Shown: positions 46,597 to 55,955 of the stretch, piece by piece
Position numbering within the stretch: position 1 is the first letter of the stretch
How the letters are laid out: every line of letters begins with the position of its first letter
Source of the DNA: Lutibacter sp. A64
GTDB lineage: Bacteria; Bacteroidota; Bacteroidia; Flavobacteriales; Flavobacteriaceae
Assembly: GCF_022429565.1 (NCBI RefSeq)
Contig: NZ_CP092487.1
Location: 3,242,001 to 3,306,000 of the forward strand
Length of the DNA stretch: 64,000 nt
Direction of reading: 5' to 3'
Made by a program: the position numbers and the translations under genes
Notes under the pieces: model-generated
Database searches by the model: none
The model's input: the letters and a program-made list of their open reading frames with translations, nothing else
Told to the model about the DNA's origin: nothing

Positions 46597-48384
46597 TTAT
46601 TCTTTAAATCCGTATAGAGGTCCGTAGTTGTTGCAGGCTCTATAATCTGCACCTTCAAGGTTTTCGCCAAAAGCAGACCATGCACTAGGTCTAAATATAT
46701 CATTTTCATCAACATTATGCATATTTACTGGAATGCGTAACATAGCGGCTAATGAAATTAAATCTGCTCCAATATGTCCGTGAGAAATTGCTCCGTGGTT
46801 AGCTCCCCATTTAGCCATTACAGTGTACACATCTTTAAAGAAACCTTTACCAGTTGTTCTAGGTACAAACCAAGTTGTTGGCCAAGTTGGGTCAGTTCTA
46901 TCATTTAAGACATTATGAATATCTTCAAGTAGTTCTACACTCCAACCTTCTACAATTTGTAAAACAGGGCCGATTCCTTTAATTAAATTAACTCTACACA
47001 TGGTTAATGGCATTTGACCTTTAGTTAAGAAATTAGAAGAGAATCCTCCACCTCTAAAATATTCGGTTGTAGCTGGTGGCCATTTTGTATTATCTAAACA
47101 TCTTTTAACATCATCTTCTGTAATATCCCAAAAAGGTTTCATAGTTGGGTTTCCTTCAGCATCTAATTGTTGTGCGGTAGCATCTAAAGTTGTTGAACCA
47201 GAATTTATTAAGTGAATAATTCCGTTTTCTGCAAGACCTGTTAATTTTTTACCCGTAACTCGTTCTACAGATTCTGGGCTCCAATAGGTTCTTACATCAG
47301 AGAATAATTGCGCTTTATTAGTCAATAAATGACCAAATAGCATTGAAATTGCATTTAAACAATCATTTTCTGTAGCAAATACATAAGCTTGGCGAATTCC
47401 GTTCCAATCGAAAGACGAGTTTAAAATAGACTCTGTAAAATCTGCATTTGGTTGGTAATCTGTCCATTGACGTTGTCCTTGAAAACCACCCATAATGGCA
47501 TTTCTACCTTTAGATTCTTCACCGAATCCCATTTCTTTTAATTTTGGGTTTCCGTTCATTAAATCTTTACAGATTAAAGTCATTTTTACAACTTTTTCCC
47601 ATTCTTCGTCTTTTTGTTCACGAGATTTTTGTGATTCAGGGTTGTTTCTGTCTTCGCCTTCTTCACAATTTGCTTTGGTCCAAGCTAAAGCTTTTTCATA
47701 TTCATCTTGATCAAAAATATTGTTTTCAATACGTCTTAAAAGTTCAACAGATTCTACAAATTCTGCTCTTACACCTAAATAGTCTTGTAAAAAGTTTATA
47801 TCTACCATAGAACCAGCAATTCCCATAGAGCTATATCCTATTGATAAATAAGATTTTCCTTTCATTTGAGCTACTGCTAAAGCACCTTTAACAAAACGTA
47901 TAATTTTTTCTGAAACATCTTGAGGGATGGTTTTATCACCACCATCTTGAACTTCTTTACCATAAATACCAAAAGCTGGTAATCCTTTTTGTGCATAACC
48001 AGCTAGGGCTGCAGCTAAATATACTGCTCCCGGTCTTTCAGTACCATTAAATCCCCAAACTGCTTTTGGTGTTAACGGATCGGTATCCATAACTTCAGTT
48101 CCATAACACCAACATGGAGTTACTGTTAAAGAAACTTCAACACCTTCTCTTTTAAATTTATCTGCACAAGCAGCTGCATCAGCAACGCCACCTATTGTAG
48201 TATCTGCAATAACACATTCCACTTTTTCTCCGCTAGGAAAACGCAATGTATCTTCTATTAATTTGGCAGCAGCTTTTGCCATATCCATTGTTTGAACCTC
48301 TAAAGATTCTCTTACGCCTAATTCGCGCCCATCAATTACAGGACGAATCCCTACTTTTGGTAATCTACCTATTAGTCTATTCAT
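46597..48384 (-). CDS. fucI: L-fucose isomerase
   Basis: Cytoplasmic Mn-dependent aldose-ketose isomerase converting L-fucose to L-fuculose (and able to use D-arabinose). The 595 residues match the E. coli enzyme (591) along the length. Metal ligands E337, D361 and H528 of E. coli align with Glu339 in FATENDC, Asp363 in SDVRTYW and His530 in [25 protein letters not shown] near 107 is also characteristic. It follows the aldolase gene by 19 bp in the minus-strand operon. It is the firmest evidence that the surrounding enzymes feed L-fucose into central metabolism. Confidence 0.97.
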   Translation of the reverse strand: MNRLIGRLPKVGIRPVIDGRELGVRESLEVQTMDMAKAAAKLIEDTLRFPSGEKVECVIADTTIGGVADAAACADKFKREGVEVSLTVTPCWCYGTEVMDTDPLTPKAVWGFNGTERPGAVYLAAALAGYAQKGLPAFGIYGKEVQDGGDKTIPQDVSEKIIRFVKGALAVAQMKGKSYLSIGYSSMGIAGSMVDINFLQDYLGVRAEFVESVELLRRIENNIFDQDEYEKALAWTKANCEEGEDRNNPESQKSREQKDEEWEKVVKMTLICKDLMNGNPKLKEMGFGEESKGRNAIMGGFQGQRQWTDYQPNADFTESILNSSFDWNGIRQAYVFATENDCLNAISMLFGHLLTNKAQLFSDVRTYWSPESVERVTGKKLTGLAENGIIHLINSGSTTLDATAQQLDAEGNPTMKPFWDITEDDVKRCLDNTKWPPATTEYFRGGGFSSNFLTKGQMPLTMCRVNLIKGIGPVLQIVEGWSVELLEDIHNVLNDRTDPTWPTTWFVPRTTGKGFFKDVYTVMAKWGANHGAISHGHIGADLISLAAMLRIPVNMHNVDENDIFRPSAWSAFGENLEGADYRACNNYGPLYGFKE

Positions 48385-48403
48385 TATGTTTAGTTTTAGT
48401 ATT

Positions 48404-49198
48404 CTATGTAAATTGTTCTAATTCTGTCAATTGTTTATTTGAAAGTCCTGCGGGTTTAAACCCAGCAGCCCAACACATCATTAATAATTTAGCACCTTTG
48501 TTTGCTACATCTAAAAAATCCCAGGCTTTTTCTACATCTGGTGCGGTTGCAGTTGCACCATGTTTTTCCCATAAAGAGATATTTCTTGTTTTAAAAGCTT
48601 CTATAGTTACTTTTGCCAATGGCTCTGTACTAGACAATGCATATGGTGTACAGTGAATTCCTTTAGGTACAAATACTTTAATTTCAGGACACATCATCCA
48701 TAATTGTCTATTCAATTCTTCCTCATCATTAAATAATTCATGATGACTCATACAAATTAATTCTAACGGATGTGTATGTACAACTGCTAAATTTTCTGGA
48801 TGATTAATTGAATTAAACAAATGTATACTTGCATGTGAAATTAATTCACAAGTAGGACCAAAACCTTCTCTTTTACCTCCCCAAATAATTGAATAAGCAG
48901 TTGCATCTTCATTGATATAAAGTATACAAGAAGCTTCTTCAATTTTATCTATTAAATCTCTTAGATAACAGCCTGTACCAGTAATATAAATTACAAAGCC
49001 AGCAGCTCCTTTAGGAAAATCAAATGGCACTTCTGTACCAATACCTTTCACTTCTTCTTTAGAAAAAAAAGATGTTAAATTAATTGAAATATTTCCTGCA
49101 TTTCTTTCAGCCCATTCTCTTTGCCATAAATAACCGGCTACTTTAGAGACATTATTTAATTCTTTTTGTACTTCATTAGGAAGTTTAATTGTACCCAT
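48404..49198 (-). CDS. Class II aldolase, RhaD-like; probable L-fuculose-1-phosphate aldolase
   Basis: Zinc-dependent aldolase predicted to split L-fuculose-1-phosphate (or L-rhamnulose-1-phosphate) into DHAP and L-lactaldehyde. The sequence follows E. coli RhaD rather than Fuc[17 protein letters not shown] resembles the RhaD N-terminus. The zinc ligands fall on His141 and His143 in VVHTHPLE and His213 in WEKHGA, with the catalytic Glu118 in GPTCELI. It is 264 residues long. It is the first gene of a minus-strand operon with fucI and the kinase, and divergent from an AraC regulator. Because the partner isomerase is FucI and not RhaA, fucose is the likely main substrate, with rhamnose possible. 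Confidence 0.85.
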   Translation of the reverse strand: MGTIKLPNEVQKELNNVSKVAGYLWQREWAERNAGNISINLTSFFSKEEVKGIGTEVPFDFPKGAAGFVIYITGTGCYLRDLIDKIEEASCILYINEDATAYSIIWGGKREGFGPTCELISHASIHLFNSINHPENLAVVHTHPLELICMSHHELFNDEEELNRQLWMMCPEIKVFVPKGIHCTPYALSSTEPLAKVTIEAFKTRNISLWEKHGATATAPDVEKAWDFLDVANKGAKLLMMCWAAGFKPAGLSNKQLTELEQFT

Positions 49199-49228
49199 AT
49201 CTATTATTTTATAACATAATTAATACTA

Positions 49229-49236
49229 CAAATTTA
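49229..49236 (-). promoter_or_regulatory. Candidate -7 box for the aldolase-fucI operon
   Basis: On the minus strand this reads taaatttg, an exact TAnnTTTG match. Transcription would start near 49222, about 24 nt before the aldolase ATG. No clear -33 element was seen at the right distance, as expected for an activator-dependent promoter. Confidence 0.4.
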
Positions 49237-49272
49237 CTGATTAACAAGTGTTAAATAAATATTTAAAATTTG

Positions 49273-49280
49273 TATTTTTG
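49273..49280 (+). promoter_or_regulatory. Candidate -7 box for the AraC regulator gene
   Basis: tatttttg fits TAnnTTTG exactly, 26 nt before the regulator ATG. It is back to back with the minus-strand box at 49229-49236, so the two divergent promoters share roughly 40 bp in which a regulator could bind. Confidence 0.4.
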
Positions 49281-49305
49281 TATCTAATTCAAACATTTTG
49301 AGTTT

Positions 49306-50205
49306 ATGAAGTTCGTAAAAGATATTGAATTAGGAGATCCTTCGTCAAATAATCAAAATTTTATCGACCTTAAATTAAGGTTGTTATGTTGCAGATATTG
49401 GTTGTTAGATTTGTGGGATTGCCATGATATGGTGTTTCCTTTTTGGAGGCTGTATTGGAATAAAAATGAAGGAGGCGAATTAATTCATCAAGAAAACATT
49501 TATAAAATGGACCCTAAATTTCTTTATATTATTCCACCTTTTACATCATTTTCTACACAGTTTACAAAAAATCATAAATTTAATAATGGTATTCATGTAA
49601 ATGGAAAACAATTGACAAGTTTTTATGATGAAAATGAGTATTACGATAAACATTTAATTCATTTTTTTGTGCATTTTAACTTAGGAATTCCTTTTGATAA
49701 CGTGTATCCAGGGATTTTTAAAATTGAATTAACCGATTACCTTAAAGATAAATTACACTATTTAACAAATAGATTAAAAATTGAAAACAGCGATTTTAAA
49801 TTAACGTTTAACTTAAAATTACAAGCTTTTATAAAAGAGGCTCTTACTAATATTGGTCCAGAATTGTGGAAAGCTATCGATATTGATGATCGTGTTTTAA
49901 AAGTAATTCGATTTATTGAAATTAATATTGGTAAAAAATTAAGCAATTCAGATTTAGCTGAAATTGTAAATATGGCTCCAAATTCTTTTTCAAGATTGTT
50001 TAAAGAAGAAATAAATGTTACGCTACATAATTTTATTCAAAATAGAAAAATAGCTAAAGCTTGCGATTTGTTTGAGTATACGAATAAAACCATTGAAGAA
50101 GTTGCTTATAGTTTAGGGTTTTCAGATCGTTACCATTTTTCAAGGGTATTTAAATCTGTTACGCGGTTAACACCTGCAAGTTATAAATCTGGAAAATATA
50201 CCTAG
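49306..50205 (+). CDS. AraC-family transcriptional regulator, probable fucose-operon activator
   Basis: One-component regulator with an N-terminal effector domain (about 1-195, unusual in having CCRYWLLDLWDCHD near 24) and a C-terminal double helix-turn-helix. The first helix region is IGKKLSNSDLAEIVNMAPNS near 207 and the second IEEVAYSLGFSDRYHFSRVF near 265, ending SPAS-like TPASYKSG. It is 299 residues long. Being divergent from the aldolase-fucI-kinase operon and upstream of the dehydrogenase-FucP genes, it probably activates both in response to L-fucose, L-fuculose or a downstream metabolite. The effector is inferred, not shown. Confidence 0.85.
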   Translation: MKFVKDIELGDPSSNNQNFIDLKLRLLCCRYWLLDLWDCHDMVFPFWRLYWNKNEGGELIHQENIYKMDPKFLYIIPPFTSFSTQFTKNHKFNNGIHVNGKQLTSFYDENEYYDKHLIHFFVHFNLGIPFDNVYPGIFKIELTDYLKDKLHYLTNRLKIENSDFKLTFNLKLQAFIKEALTNIGPELWKAIDIDDRVLKVIRFIEINIGKKLSNSDLAEIVNMAPNSFSRLFKEEINVTLHNFIQNRKIAKACDLFEYTNKTIEEVAYSLGFSDRYHFSRVFKSVTRLTPASYKSGKYT

Positions 50206-50213
50206 ATTTTTTT

Positions 50214-50248
50214 GAATTACGAATGACAAATGTGACAATTCGTAATTC
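50214..50248 (+). terminator. Hairpin terminator after the AraC gene
   Basis: gaattacgaat (50214-50224) pairs exactly with attcgtaattc (50238-50248) across a 13-nt loop, followed by aattttt. It starts 9 bp after the stop codon. Confidence 0.65.
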
Positions 50249-50403
50249 GTAATTTTTAAAGGTTGCATTATGCATAAACTAAGATTTTGAAGTTTTATAG
50301 AGTATTCACTTTCAACCCATCAAGATCTTATTTTTTAGGTAACATGTTTAAATTCTTCATACTATTGATTATTATAGATAATTAATTTTAATAAAGTATG
50401 TTT

Positions 50404-50411
50404 TATATTTG
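50404..50411 (+). promoter_or_regulatory. Candidate -7 box for the aldehyde dehydrogenase gene
   Basis: tatatttg matches TAnnTTTG exactly, 107 nt ahead of the ATG. No convincing -33 TTTG is placed 19-23 nt upstream, which fits a regulated promoter but also chance in AT-rich DNA. Confidence 0.35.
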
Positions 50412-50517
50412 TTGAATACACACGCTTTTTAATATTAAAACAATGTGTTTTATAATAGAATTTATTGCTTTTTCTATTTTTCTGTATAAACCAAATACTA
50501 ATTAAAATATATAAATA

Positions 50518-51963
50518 ATGAAACAGTTTAAACAATTTATCAACGGTAAATTTATTAACTCAACATCAACTAAAATAATAGAAATATTAAATCCTTGTAC
50601 TGAAGAAGTAATATCAACAATTCCTGCAGGATCTGTTGAAGATGCTAATTTAGCATTAAATTCTGCTAAAGAAGCGCAACCAGTTTGGGAAGCATTGCCT
50701 GCAATTCAAAGAGCAGCCTTTTTGCATAAAATGGCAGATGTTATTAGAGAAAATAGGGTGTTTTTAGCAGAGACTTTAGCTAAAGAACAAGCAAAAGTAA
50801 TTGGATTAGCACAAGTAGAAATTGATGTTACCGCAGATTATTTTGACTATAATGCAGGATGGGCAAGAAGAATTGAAGGAGAAATAATTCAAAGTGATAG
50901 AGCAAATGAACATATTTATTTACATAAAGTTCCAATTGGAGTTGCTGTTGGTATTTGTCCTTGGAATTTCCCGTTTTTTGTAATGGCTCGTAAAGTAGCG
51001 GCATCATTAATTACAGGAAACACCTGTGTTATAAAACCTAGTTCTGAAGCACCTAATACTATTATGGAATGGGCTGAACTTATTGAGAATATTGGATTGC
51101 CTGCAGGTGTATTAAACATTGTTTGTGGATCTGGAGCTTTAGTTGGTAATACACTTTCTAAAAGCCCAATTACCGGAATTATTAGTTTAACTGGAAGTGT
51201 TTATGCTGGTCAAAAAGTTTTTGAAGCTGCTTCAGAAAACATTACAAAAGTATCATTAGAATTAGGCGGTAAAGCGCCTGCAATTGTTTGTAATGATGCA
51301 AATTTAGAGTTGGCAGTAAATTCAATTGTTACATCAAGAGTTATATTCAGCGGACAAGTATGTAACTGTGCAGAACGAGTGTATGTGCAAGATGATATCT
51401 ATGATAAATTTATGGAAATGATCACCAAAAAAATGAGCGAAGTTAAAGTTGAAGATGCTTTAACTGGAGTAAATGCAGATATGAGTGCTTTGGTGTCTAA
51501 ATCTCAATTAGATAAGGTTTCTGAAATGGTTGAATTTGCCAAAAAAGAAGGAGCTGAAGTTGTTGTTGGAGGTAAACGTTCAGAAAAATTTGATAAAGGT
51601 TATTACTACCAACCTACCTTGTTAACAAACTGTAGACAGGATATGGAAATTATTCAAGAAGAAGTTTTTGGACCTGTATTGCCAGTTATGAAGTTTGGAA
51701 CCTTAGAAGAGGCTGTAGCTTTGTCAAATGATAGTAAGTTTGGATTAACTTCCTCTATTTTCTCTGAAAATTTCAACAATATAATGTATGCTACCAACAA
51801 ACTTCAATATGGAGAAACATATGTAAATAGAGAACATTTTGAAGCAATTCAAGGTTTTCACGCAGGATGGAAAAAATCTGGTGTTGGTGGAGCAGATGGA
51901 AAACACGGAATGGAAGAATACTTACAAACCAAAGTTGTTTACGCACAATACTATAATAAATAA
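50518..51963 (+). CDS. aldA: NAD-dependent aldehyde dehydrogenase, probable lactaldehyde dehydrogenase
   Basis: Cytoplasmic ALDH predicted to oxidise L-lactaldehyde, the product of fuculose-1-phosphate cleavage, to L-lactate. Family motifs are CPWNFPFFV near 148 (cofactor site), Glu248 in SLELGGKAP as general base and catalytic Cys282 in FSGQVCNCAE. The 481 residues are the usual length and the N-terminus MKQFKQFINGKFINS resembles E. coli AldA. Its place between the fucose regulator and FucP, with LutABC downstream, strongly supports the lactaldehyde role; other ALDH substrates cannot be excluded from sequence. Confidence 0.87.
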   Translation: MKQFKQFINGKFINSTSTKIIEILNPCTEEVISTIPAGSVEDANLALNSAKEAQPVWEALPAIQRAAFLHKMADVIRENRVFLAETLAKEQAKVIGLAQVEIDVTADYFDYNAGWARRIEGEIIQSDRANEHIYLHKVPIGVAVGICPWNFPFFVMARKVAASLITGNTCVIKPSSEAPNTIMEWAELIENIGLPAGVLNIVCGSGALVGNTLSKSPITGIISLTGSVYAGQKVFEAASENITKVSLELGGKAPAIVCNDANLELAVNSIVTSRVIFSGQVCNCAERVYVQDDIYDKFMEMITKKMSEVKVEDALTGVNADMSALVSKSQLDKVSEMVEFAKKEGAEVVVGGKRSEKFDKGYYYQPTLLTNCRQDMEIIQEEVFGPVLPVMKFGTLEEAVALSNDSKFGLTSSIFSENFNNIMYATNKLQYGETYVNREHFEAIQGFHAGWKKSGVGGADGKHGMEEYLQTKVVYAQYYNK

Positions 51964-51974
51964 TAAATTCTAAA

Positions 51975-52159
51975 AAAAAACTGTCTAAAAACCTGTAAAT
52001 CCGTCATGCTGAACTTGTTTCAGCATCTCATTATGCTGATAACCAATCAATATAAGAACCTGAAATGATTCTTCAAGAATTCCATAAATAAAATACAAAA
52101 TGGATGAATAATCAAGTTCAGGTAGACGAGCGTTTTAATTAATTTTTAGACAGTTTTTT
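51975..52159. repeat. 185-bp element with 17-bp perfect terminal inverted repeats
   Basis: The left end aaaaaactgtctaaaaa (51975-51991) is the exact reverse complement of 52143-52159. Inside, at about 52002-52030, lies a gtcatgctgaac..gtttcagcat hairpin, a sequence type familiar as an interspersed repeat in Flavobacteriia. A matching inverted piece (caagttcaggt) lies at 52122-52132. It fills almost the whole gap between aldA and fucP. It could be a MITE-like insertion, or act as a terminator or attenuator separating the two genes. Confidence 0.75.
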
Positions 52160-52177
52160 AATACTTAAATTTCATAA

Positions 52178-53470
52178 ATGAAAAATAATAACATCCCTGT
52201 AGTACCTAAAGAATATTTATTCCCTTTTATTCTAATAACGTCGATATTTGCGTTGTGGGGATTTGCCAATGATATTACAAACCCAATGGTAGCAGCTTTT
52301 GGAACGGTTCTAGAAATTTCAACAGCAAAAGCCGCATTAGTTCAGTTTGCTTTTTATGGAGGCTACACTACCATGGCAATTCCAGCCGCATTATTTGTGC
52401 AAAAATACAGTTATAAAAAAGGAATTATATTTGGTCTTATTTTATACGCCATTGGCGCATTATTGTTTTATCCTGCAGCGCAATTTGAAGTATTTGGATT
52501 CTTTTTAGTGTCTTTATATATTTTAACATTTGGATTGGCATTTTTAGAAACAACCGCAAACCCATTTATTTTATCAATGGGAGATGAAAGAACTGCTACC
52601 AGACGTTTAAATTTAGCACAATCGTTTAATCCAATAGGTTCTTTGCTAGGTATGTTTGTTGCTTCAAAATTTATTCTTGCAGCGTTAGATTCAGACAAAA
52701 GAACTGCAACGGGCGAGTTAATTTTTACAACCTTAGACGAGGTTCAAAAAGCAGCCATACGTACCCACGATTTATTAATAATTAGAAATCCGTATATAAT
52801 TTTAGGCTTTGTTGTAATTGTAATGCTAATAATTATTAGTGTTTATAAAATGCCTCCGCAAGAAAAAAAAGATGAAAATTTTAACGCGTTGGAATCTTTT
52901 AAAAGATTGTTGAAAAATGGAAAATATAGAGAAGGAGTTATTGCTCAAATGTTTTATGTAGCAGCACAAATTATGTGTTGGACTTTTATAATTCAATATG
53001 CCGATAATTTAGGTATTGCAAAATCTACTGCCCAAAATTATAATATAGTTGCTATGGGTATTTTTCTTTCAAGCAGGTTTGCTAGTACTATGTTAATGAA
53101 ATATATAAATGCTAAAAAATTATTGCTATTTTTTGCAATAGGTGCAATGTGTAGCGTAACTGGTGTTATACTTATTGAAGGACAATTAGGATTGTATTTA
53201 TTAGTTGCAACTTCTGCATTTATGTCGCTTATGTTTCCAACAATTTATGGAATTTCATTGTATAAATTAGGTGAAGATACTACGTTAGGAGCAGCAGGAT
53301 TAGTAATGGCAATTGTTGGTGGTGCGTTAATGCCTCCATTGCAAGGTGCTATTATAGATTTAGGAACTGTTGGTTGGTTACCAGCTGTAAATGCTTCTTT
53401 TATATTGCCTTTAATTAGCTTTTTTGTGATTGCAATATTCAGTTATAGAACTTTAAAAGTACACGAATAG
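52178..53470 (+). CDS. fucP: L-fucose:H+ symporter, MFS family
   Basis: Inner-membrane permease importing L-fucose with protons. The 430 residues carry about twelve hydrophobic segments. The N-terminal motif FALWGFANDITNPMVAAF near 20 is the FHS/FucP family signature, containing the Asp-Asn region close to the proton and sugar site. GLAFLETTANPFI near 119 is the second conserved segment with the Glu used in transport. It shares no operon-size gap with the downstream mutarotase (33 bp), so the two are likely co-transcribed. Some FucP relatives take other hexoses; the setting favours fucose. Confidence 0.92.
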   Translation: MKNNNIPVVPKEYLFPFILITSIFALWGFANDITNPMVAAFGTVLEISTAKAALVQFAFYGGYTTMAIPAALFVQKYSYKKGIIFGLILYAIGALLFYPAAQFEVFGFFLVSLYILTFGLAFLETTANPFILSMGDERTATRRLNLAQSFNPIGSLLGMFVASKFILAALDSDKRTATGELIFTTLDEVQKAAIRTHDLLIIRNPYIILGFVVIVMLIIISVYKMPPQEKKDENFNALESFKRLLKNGKYREGVIAQMFYVAAQIMCWTFIIQYADNLGIAKSTAQNYNIVAMGIFLSSRFASTMLMKYINAKKLLLFFAIGAMCSVTGVILIEGQLGLYLLVATSAFMSLMFPTIYGISLYKLGEDTTLGAAGLVMAIVGGALMPPLQGAIIDLGTVGWLPAVNASFILPLISFFVIAIFSYRTLKVHE

Positions 53471-53503
53471 TTTTTGCTAGTTAATTTTAAAGGAAACAAT
53501 TAG

Positions 53504-53833
53504 ATGAAAAAATACTGCTTAACGCTCGATTTAAAAAACGATAAAACCTTAATTGCTGAATATAAAAAATACCATAAAAAGATTTGGCCTGAAATTACAG
53601 AAAGTCTTATTAATTCTGGAATTGAAAATGCTGAAATTTACTGTGTAGAAAATCGGCTTTTTATGATTTTAGAAGTTAATGATGATTTTTCTTTTGAAAA
53701 AAAGGATAAAATGGATTTAGAAAACCCTAAAGTACAAGAATGGGAGAATTTAATGTGGAACTATCAAAAAAAATTACCTTTTGCTAAAAAAGGTGAAAAA
53801 TGGATATTAATGGAAAAAATTTACCAATTATAA
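53504..53833 (+). CDS. DUF718/RhaM-type sugar mutarotase, probable L-fucose mutarotase
   Basis: Small cytoplasmic protein of 109 residues predicted to interconvert alpha and beta anomers of an imported 6-deoxy sugar before isomerisation. The active-site segment EYKKYHKKIWPEI with His24 matches the YxxxHxxIWPE motif of E. coli L-rhamnose mutarotase. E. coli fucose operons use FucU, a different fold, so this cluster again uses a rhamnose-type enzyme in a fucose setting. It lies 33 bp after fucP and 11 bp before the Lut genes. Confidence 0.85.
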   Translation: MKKYCLTLDLKNDKTLIAEYKKYHKKIWPEITESLINSGIENAEIYCVENRLFMILEVNDDFSFEKKDKMDLENPKVQEWENLMWNYQKKLPFAKKGEKWILMEKIYQL

Positions 53834-53844
53834 ATCTAAAAAAC

Positions 53845-54582
53845 ATGAGAGTAGGTTTATTTATACCTTGCTATATCAATCAATTATATCCAGAAGTTGC
53901 TATTGCAACATTAGAATTGTTAGAGAAATTAAAGGTAGATGTTTATTATCCGTCTACACAAACTTGTTGTGGGCAACCTCTGGGAAACTCTGGATATGAA
54001 GAAGATTCAAAAGGAGCTTGTCAATTATTTGTTGAAAATTTTAAAGAATATGATTGTATAGTTGGGCCATCTGGAAGTTGCATTTATCACGTTAAAAAAC
54101 ATTTCGATATTTTAGAACAAACACCCGATGTTGTTAAAGTTAGAAACAATGCTTACGAATTATGTGAATTCATAGTAAAAGTATTAGGTAAAACAGATTT
54201 AGGAGCTTCATTTCCTCACAAAGTAGGTTTACATAAAAGTTGTCACGGTTTACGCGGATTGCATTTAGGATCTTGTTCCGAAAGAATGGATCCACATTTT
54301 TCTACCGAAGAAGATTTGTTGAATAATGTAAAAGGTTTAGAACTAATGAAACTGAATAGAGAAGATGAATGTTGTGGTTTTGGTGGAACATTTTCTGTAT
54401 TTGAAGAAGCTATTTCAGTAAAAATGGGAAAAGATAAAATTCAAGATCATTTAAATAGCGGTGTTGAAGTTATTACGGGTGCAGATCATTCTTGTTTAAT
54501 GCACTTAGAAGGTTTAATAAATAGAGATAATAAACCGTTAAAAGTGATGCATATTGCAGAAATTTTAAATAGTACTATTTAA
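53845..54582 (+). CDS. lutA: Lactate utilisation protein LutA-like (Fe-S oxidoreductase subunit)
   Basis: Cytoplasmic subunit of the LutABC complex that oxidises L-lactate to pyruvate. The frame is open from 53800, but the start at 53845 (MRVGLFIPCYINQ) matches the family N-terminus and avoids overlap with the mutarotase gene. The two cysteine-rich CCG-type motifs are TCCGQPLGNSG near 48 and DECCGFGGTFSVFEE near 177. From this start the protein has 245 residues, the usual size. The next gene begins 2 bp after the stop. Its place after aldA, fucP and mutarotase shows that lactate from lactaldehyde is the intended substrate. Confidence 0.9.
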   Translation: MRVGLFIPCYINQLYPEVAIATLELLEKLKVDVYYPSTQTCCGQPLGNSGYEEDSKGACQLFVENFKEYDCIVGPSGSCIYHVKKHFDILEQTPDVVKVRNNAYELCEFIVKVLGKTDLGASFPHKVGLHKSCHGLRGLHLGSCSERMDPHFSTEEDLLNNVKGLELMKLNREDECCGFGGTFSVFEEAISVKMGKDKIQDHLNSGVEVITGADHSCLMHLEGLINRDNKPLKVMHIAEILNSTI

Positions 54583-54584
54583 TT

Positions 54585-55955
54585 ATGAGCCATTCAGAAA
54601 AAGCAGCAATTTTTAATAAAAATGAAGCCAAAGTAAACTGGCACGATAAAGCTTTATGGTATGTTCGAGAAAAAAGAGATAATGCTGCACACGGAGTAAA
54701 AGGTTGGGAATATTTAAGAGATACTGCTTCAAAAATAAAAGGAAATGTACTTTCTAATTTAGATAATTATTTAATAGAATTTGAAGCCAATGCTCTAAAA
54801 AACGGCATTAAAGTACATTGGGCATCCGATGCAAAAGAACACAATTCAATTGTTTACAAAATAGTAAAAGAACATAATGCTAAAAAAGTGGTAAAAAGTA
54901 AGTCTATGCTTACCGAAGAATGCCATTTAAATCCATATTTAGAATCTAAAAACATAGAAGTTGTTGATACCGATTTGGGAGAATATATTGTTCAAATAGC
55001 AAAGGAAACTCCAAGTCATATTGTATTGCCAGCTATTCATAAAACAAAAGAAGAAGTTGATGAATTGTTTCAAGAGCATTTAGGTACAAAACCCAGCAAT
55101 GGAAACCCGGAATATTTGACGAATGAAGCAAGAAAACACCTTAGAAATAAGTTTTTACAAGCAGATGTTGCTATTACAGGTGTAAATTTTGCAATTGCTG
55201 AAACAGGTGGTTTTGTTGTTTGTACTAACGAGGGGAACGCCGATATGGGAGCGCATTTAGTACCAGTACATATTGCGTGTATGGGAATTGAAAAAATTAT
55301 TCCGAAGGAAGAACATTTAGGTGTTTTTTTAAGATTGTTAGCAAGAAGTGCAACAGGACAACCAATAACAACCTATTCATCGCATTTTAATAAACCTGCT
55401 GAGGGAAAAGAATTACACATTGTAATTGTTGATAATGGAAGAACAGAACAATTAAGTCGTGAAGATTTTAGATCTTCATTGCATTGTATTCGTTGTGGCG
55501 CTTGTATGAATACATGTCCAATTTATAGAAGAAGTGGTGGTCATAGTTACGATGCTACAATTCCAGGTCCAATTGGTTCTATTTTATCACCAGGAAAAGA
55601 TTTAACAAAACACAGTTCACTACCATTTGCATCTACGCTTTGTGGTTCGTGTTCTAATGTTTGTCCGGTAAAAATTAATATTCACGAGCAATTGTATAAA
55701 TGGCGTCAAATAATTGTAAAAGAGGAACCGCAACCATTTGTGAAAAAATCTATTTTAAAAATTGCGGGTAAAGTTTTAGAAAATAGAACACTATATAATT
55801 TCGCAGGAAAATCAGCTAGATTTATGCTAAAATATGCGCCAAAATTTATGATTTACTCCAAATTAAACGCTTGGGGAAATGCAAGAGATCTTCCTGAAGT
55901 TAAGAATACAAATTTTGATGATTGGTATAAAGCAAAAAGAAAAAACAAAAAATAA
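54585..55955 (+). CDS. lutB: Lactate utilisation protein LutB-like (iron-sulfur subunit)
   Basis: Iron-sulfur subunit of the lactate-oxidising LutABC complex. The C-terminal part carries two ferredoxin-like [4Fe-4S] motifs: Cys301, Cys304, Cys307 and Cys311 in CIRCGACMNTCP, and Cys353, Cys356 and Cys360 in CGSCSNVCPV. The N-terminal LutB/LutC-like domain contains SMLTEECHLNPYLE near 107 and ITGVNFAIAETGGFV near 198. The 456 residues are typical. The stop overlaps the lutC start by one base. Confidence 0.93.
   Translation: MSHSEKAAIFNKNEAKVNWHDKALWYVREKRDNAAHGVKGWEYLRDTASKIKGNVLSNLDNYLIEFEANALKNGIKVHWASDAKEHNSIVYKIVKEHNAKKVVKSKSMLTEECHLNPYLESKNIEVVDTDLGEYIVQIAKETPSHIVLPAIHKTKEEVDELFQEHLGTKPSNGNPEYLTNEARKHLRNKFLQADVAITGVNFAIAETGGFVVCTNEGNADMGAHLVPVHIACMGIEKIIPKEEHLGVFLRLLARSATGQPITTYSSHFNKPAEGKELHIVIVDNGRTEQLSREDFRSSLHCIRCGACMNTCPIYRRSGGHSYDATIPGPIGSILSPGKDLTKHSSLPFASTLCGSCSNVCPVKINIHEQLYKWRQIIVKEEPQPFVKKSILKIAGKVLENRTLYNFAGKSARFMLKYAPKFMIYSKLNAWGNARDLPEVKNTNFDDWYKAKRKNKK

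Larger units (their letters stand above)
50206..50517. other. 312-bp intergenic region: terminator, then dehydrogenase promoter
   Basis: The first 45 bp hold a hairpin terminator for the regulator gene. The rest is AT-rich with an exact TAnnTTTG box at 50404-50411. No ORF or RNA gene seen. Confidence 0.5.

Noticed and set aside
47495-47810. Two overlapping plus-strand ORFs inside fucI
   Set aside because: Shadows of fucI codons; no family features.
48246-48656. 136-residue plus-strand ORF spanning the fucI/aldolase junction
   Set aside because: Opposite strand to two well-supported genes, leucine-rich low-information product, no plausible start context.
53800-53844. Upstream extension of lutA
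   Set aside because: The frame is open but would overlap the mutarotase gene, and the family N-terminus begins at MRVGLFIPC (53845).
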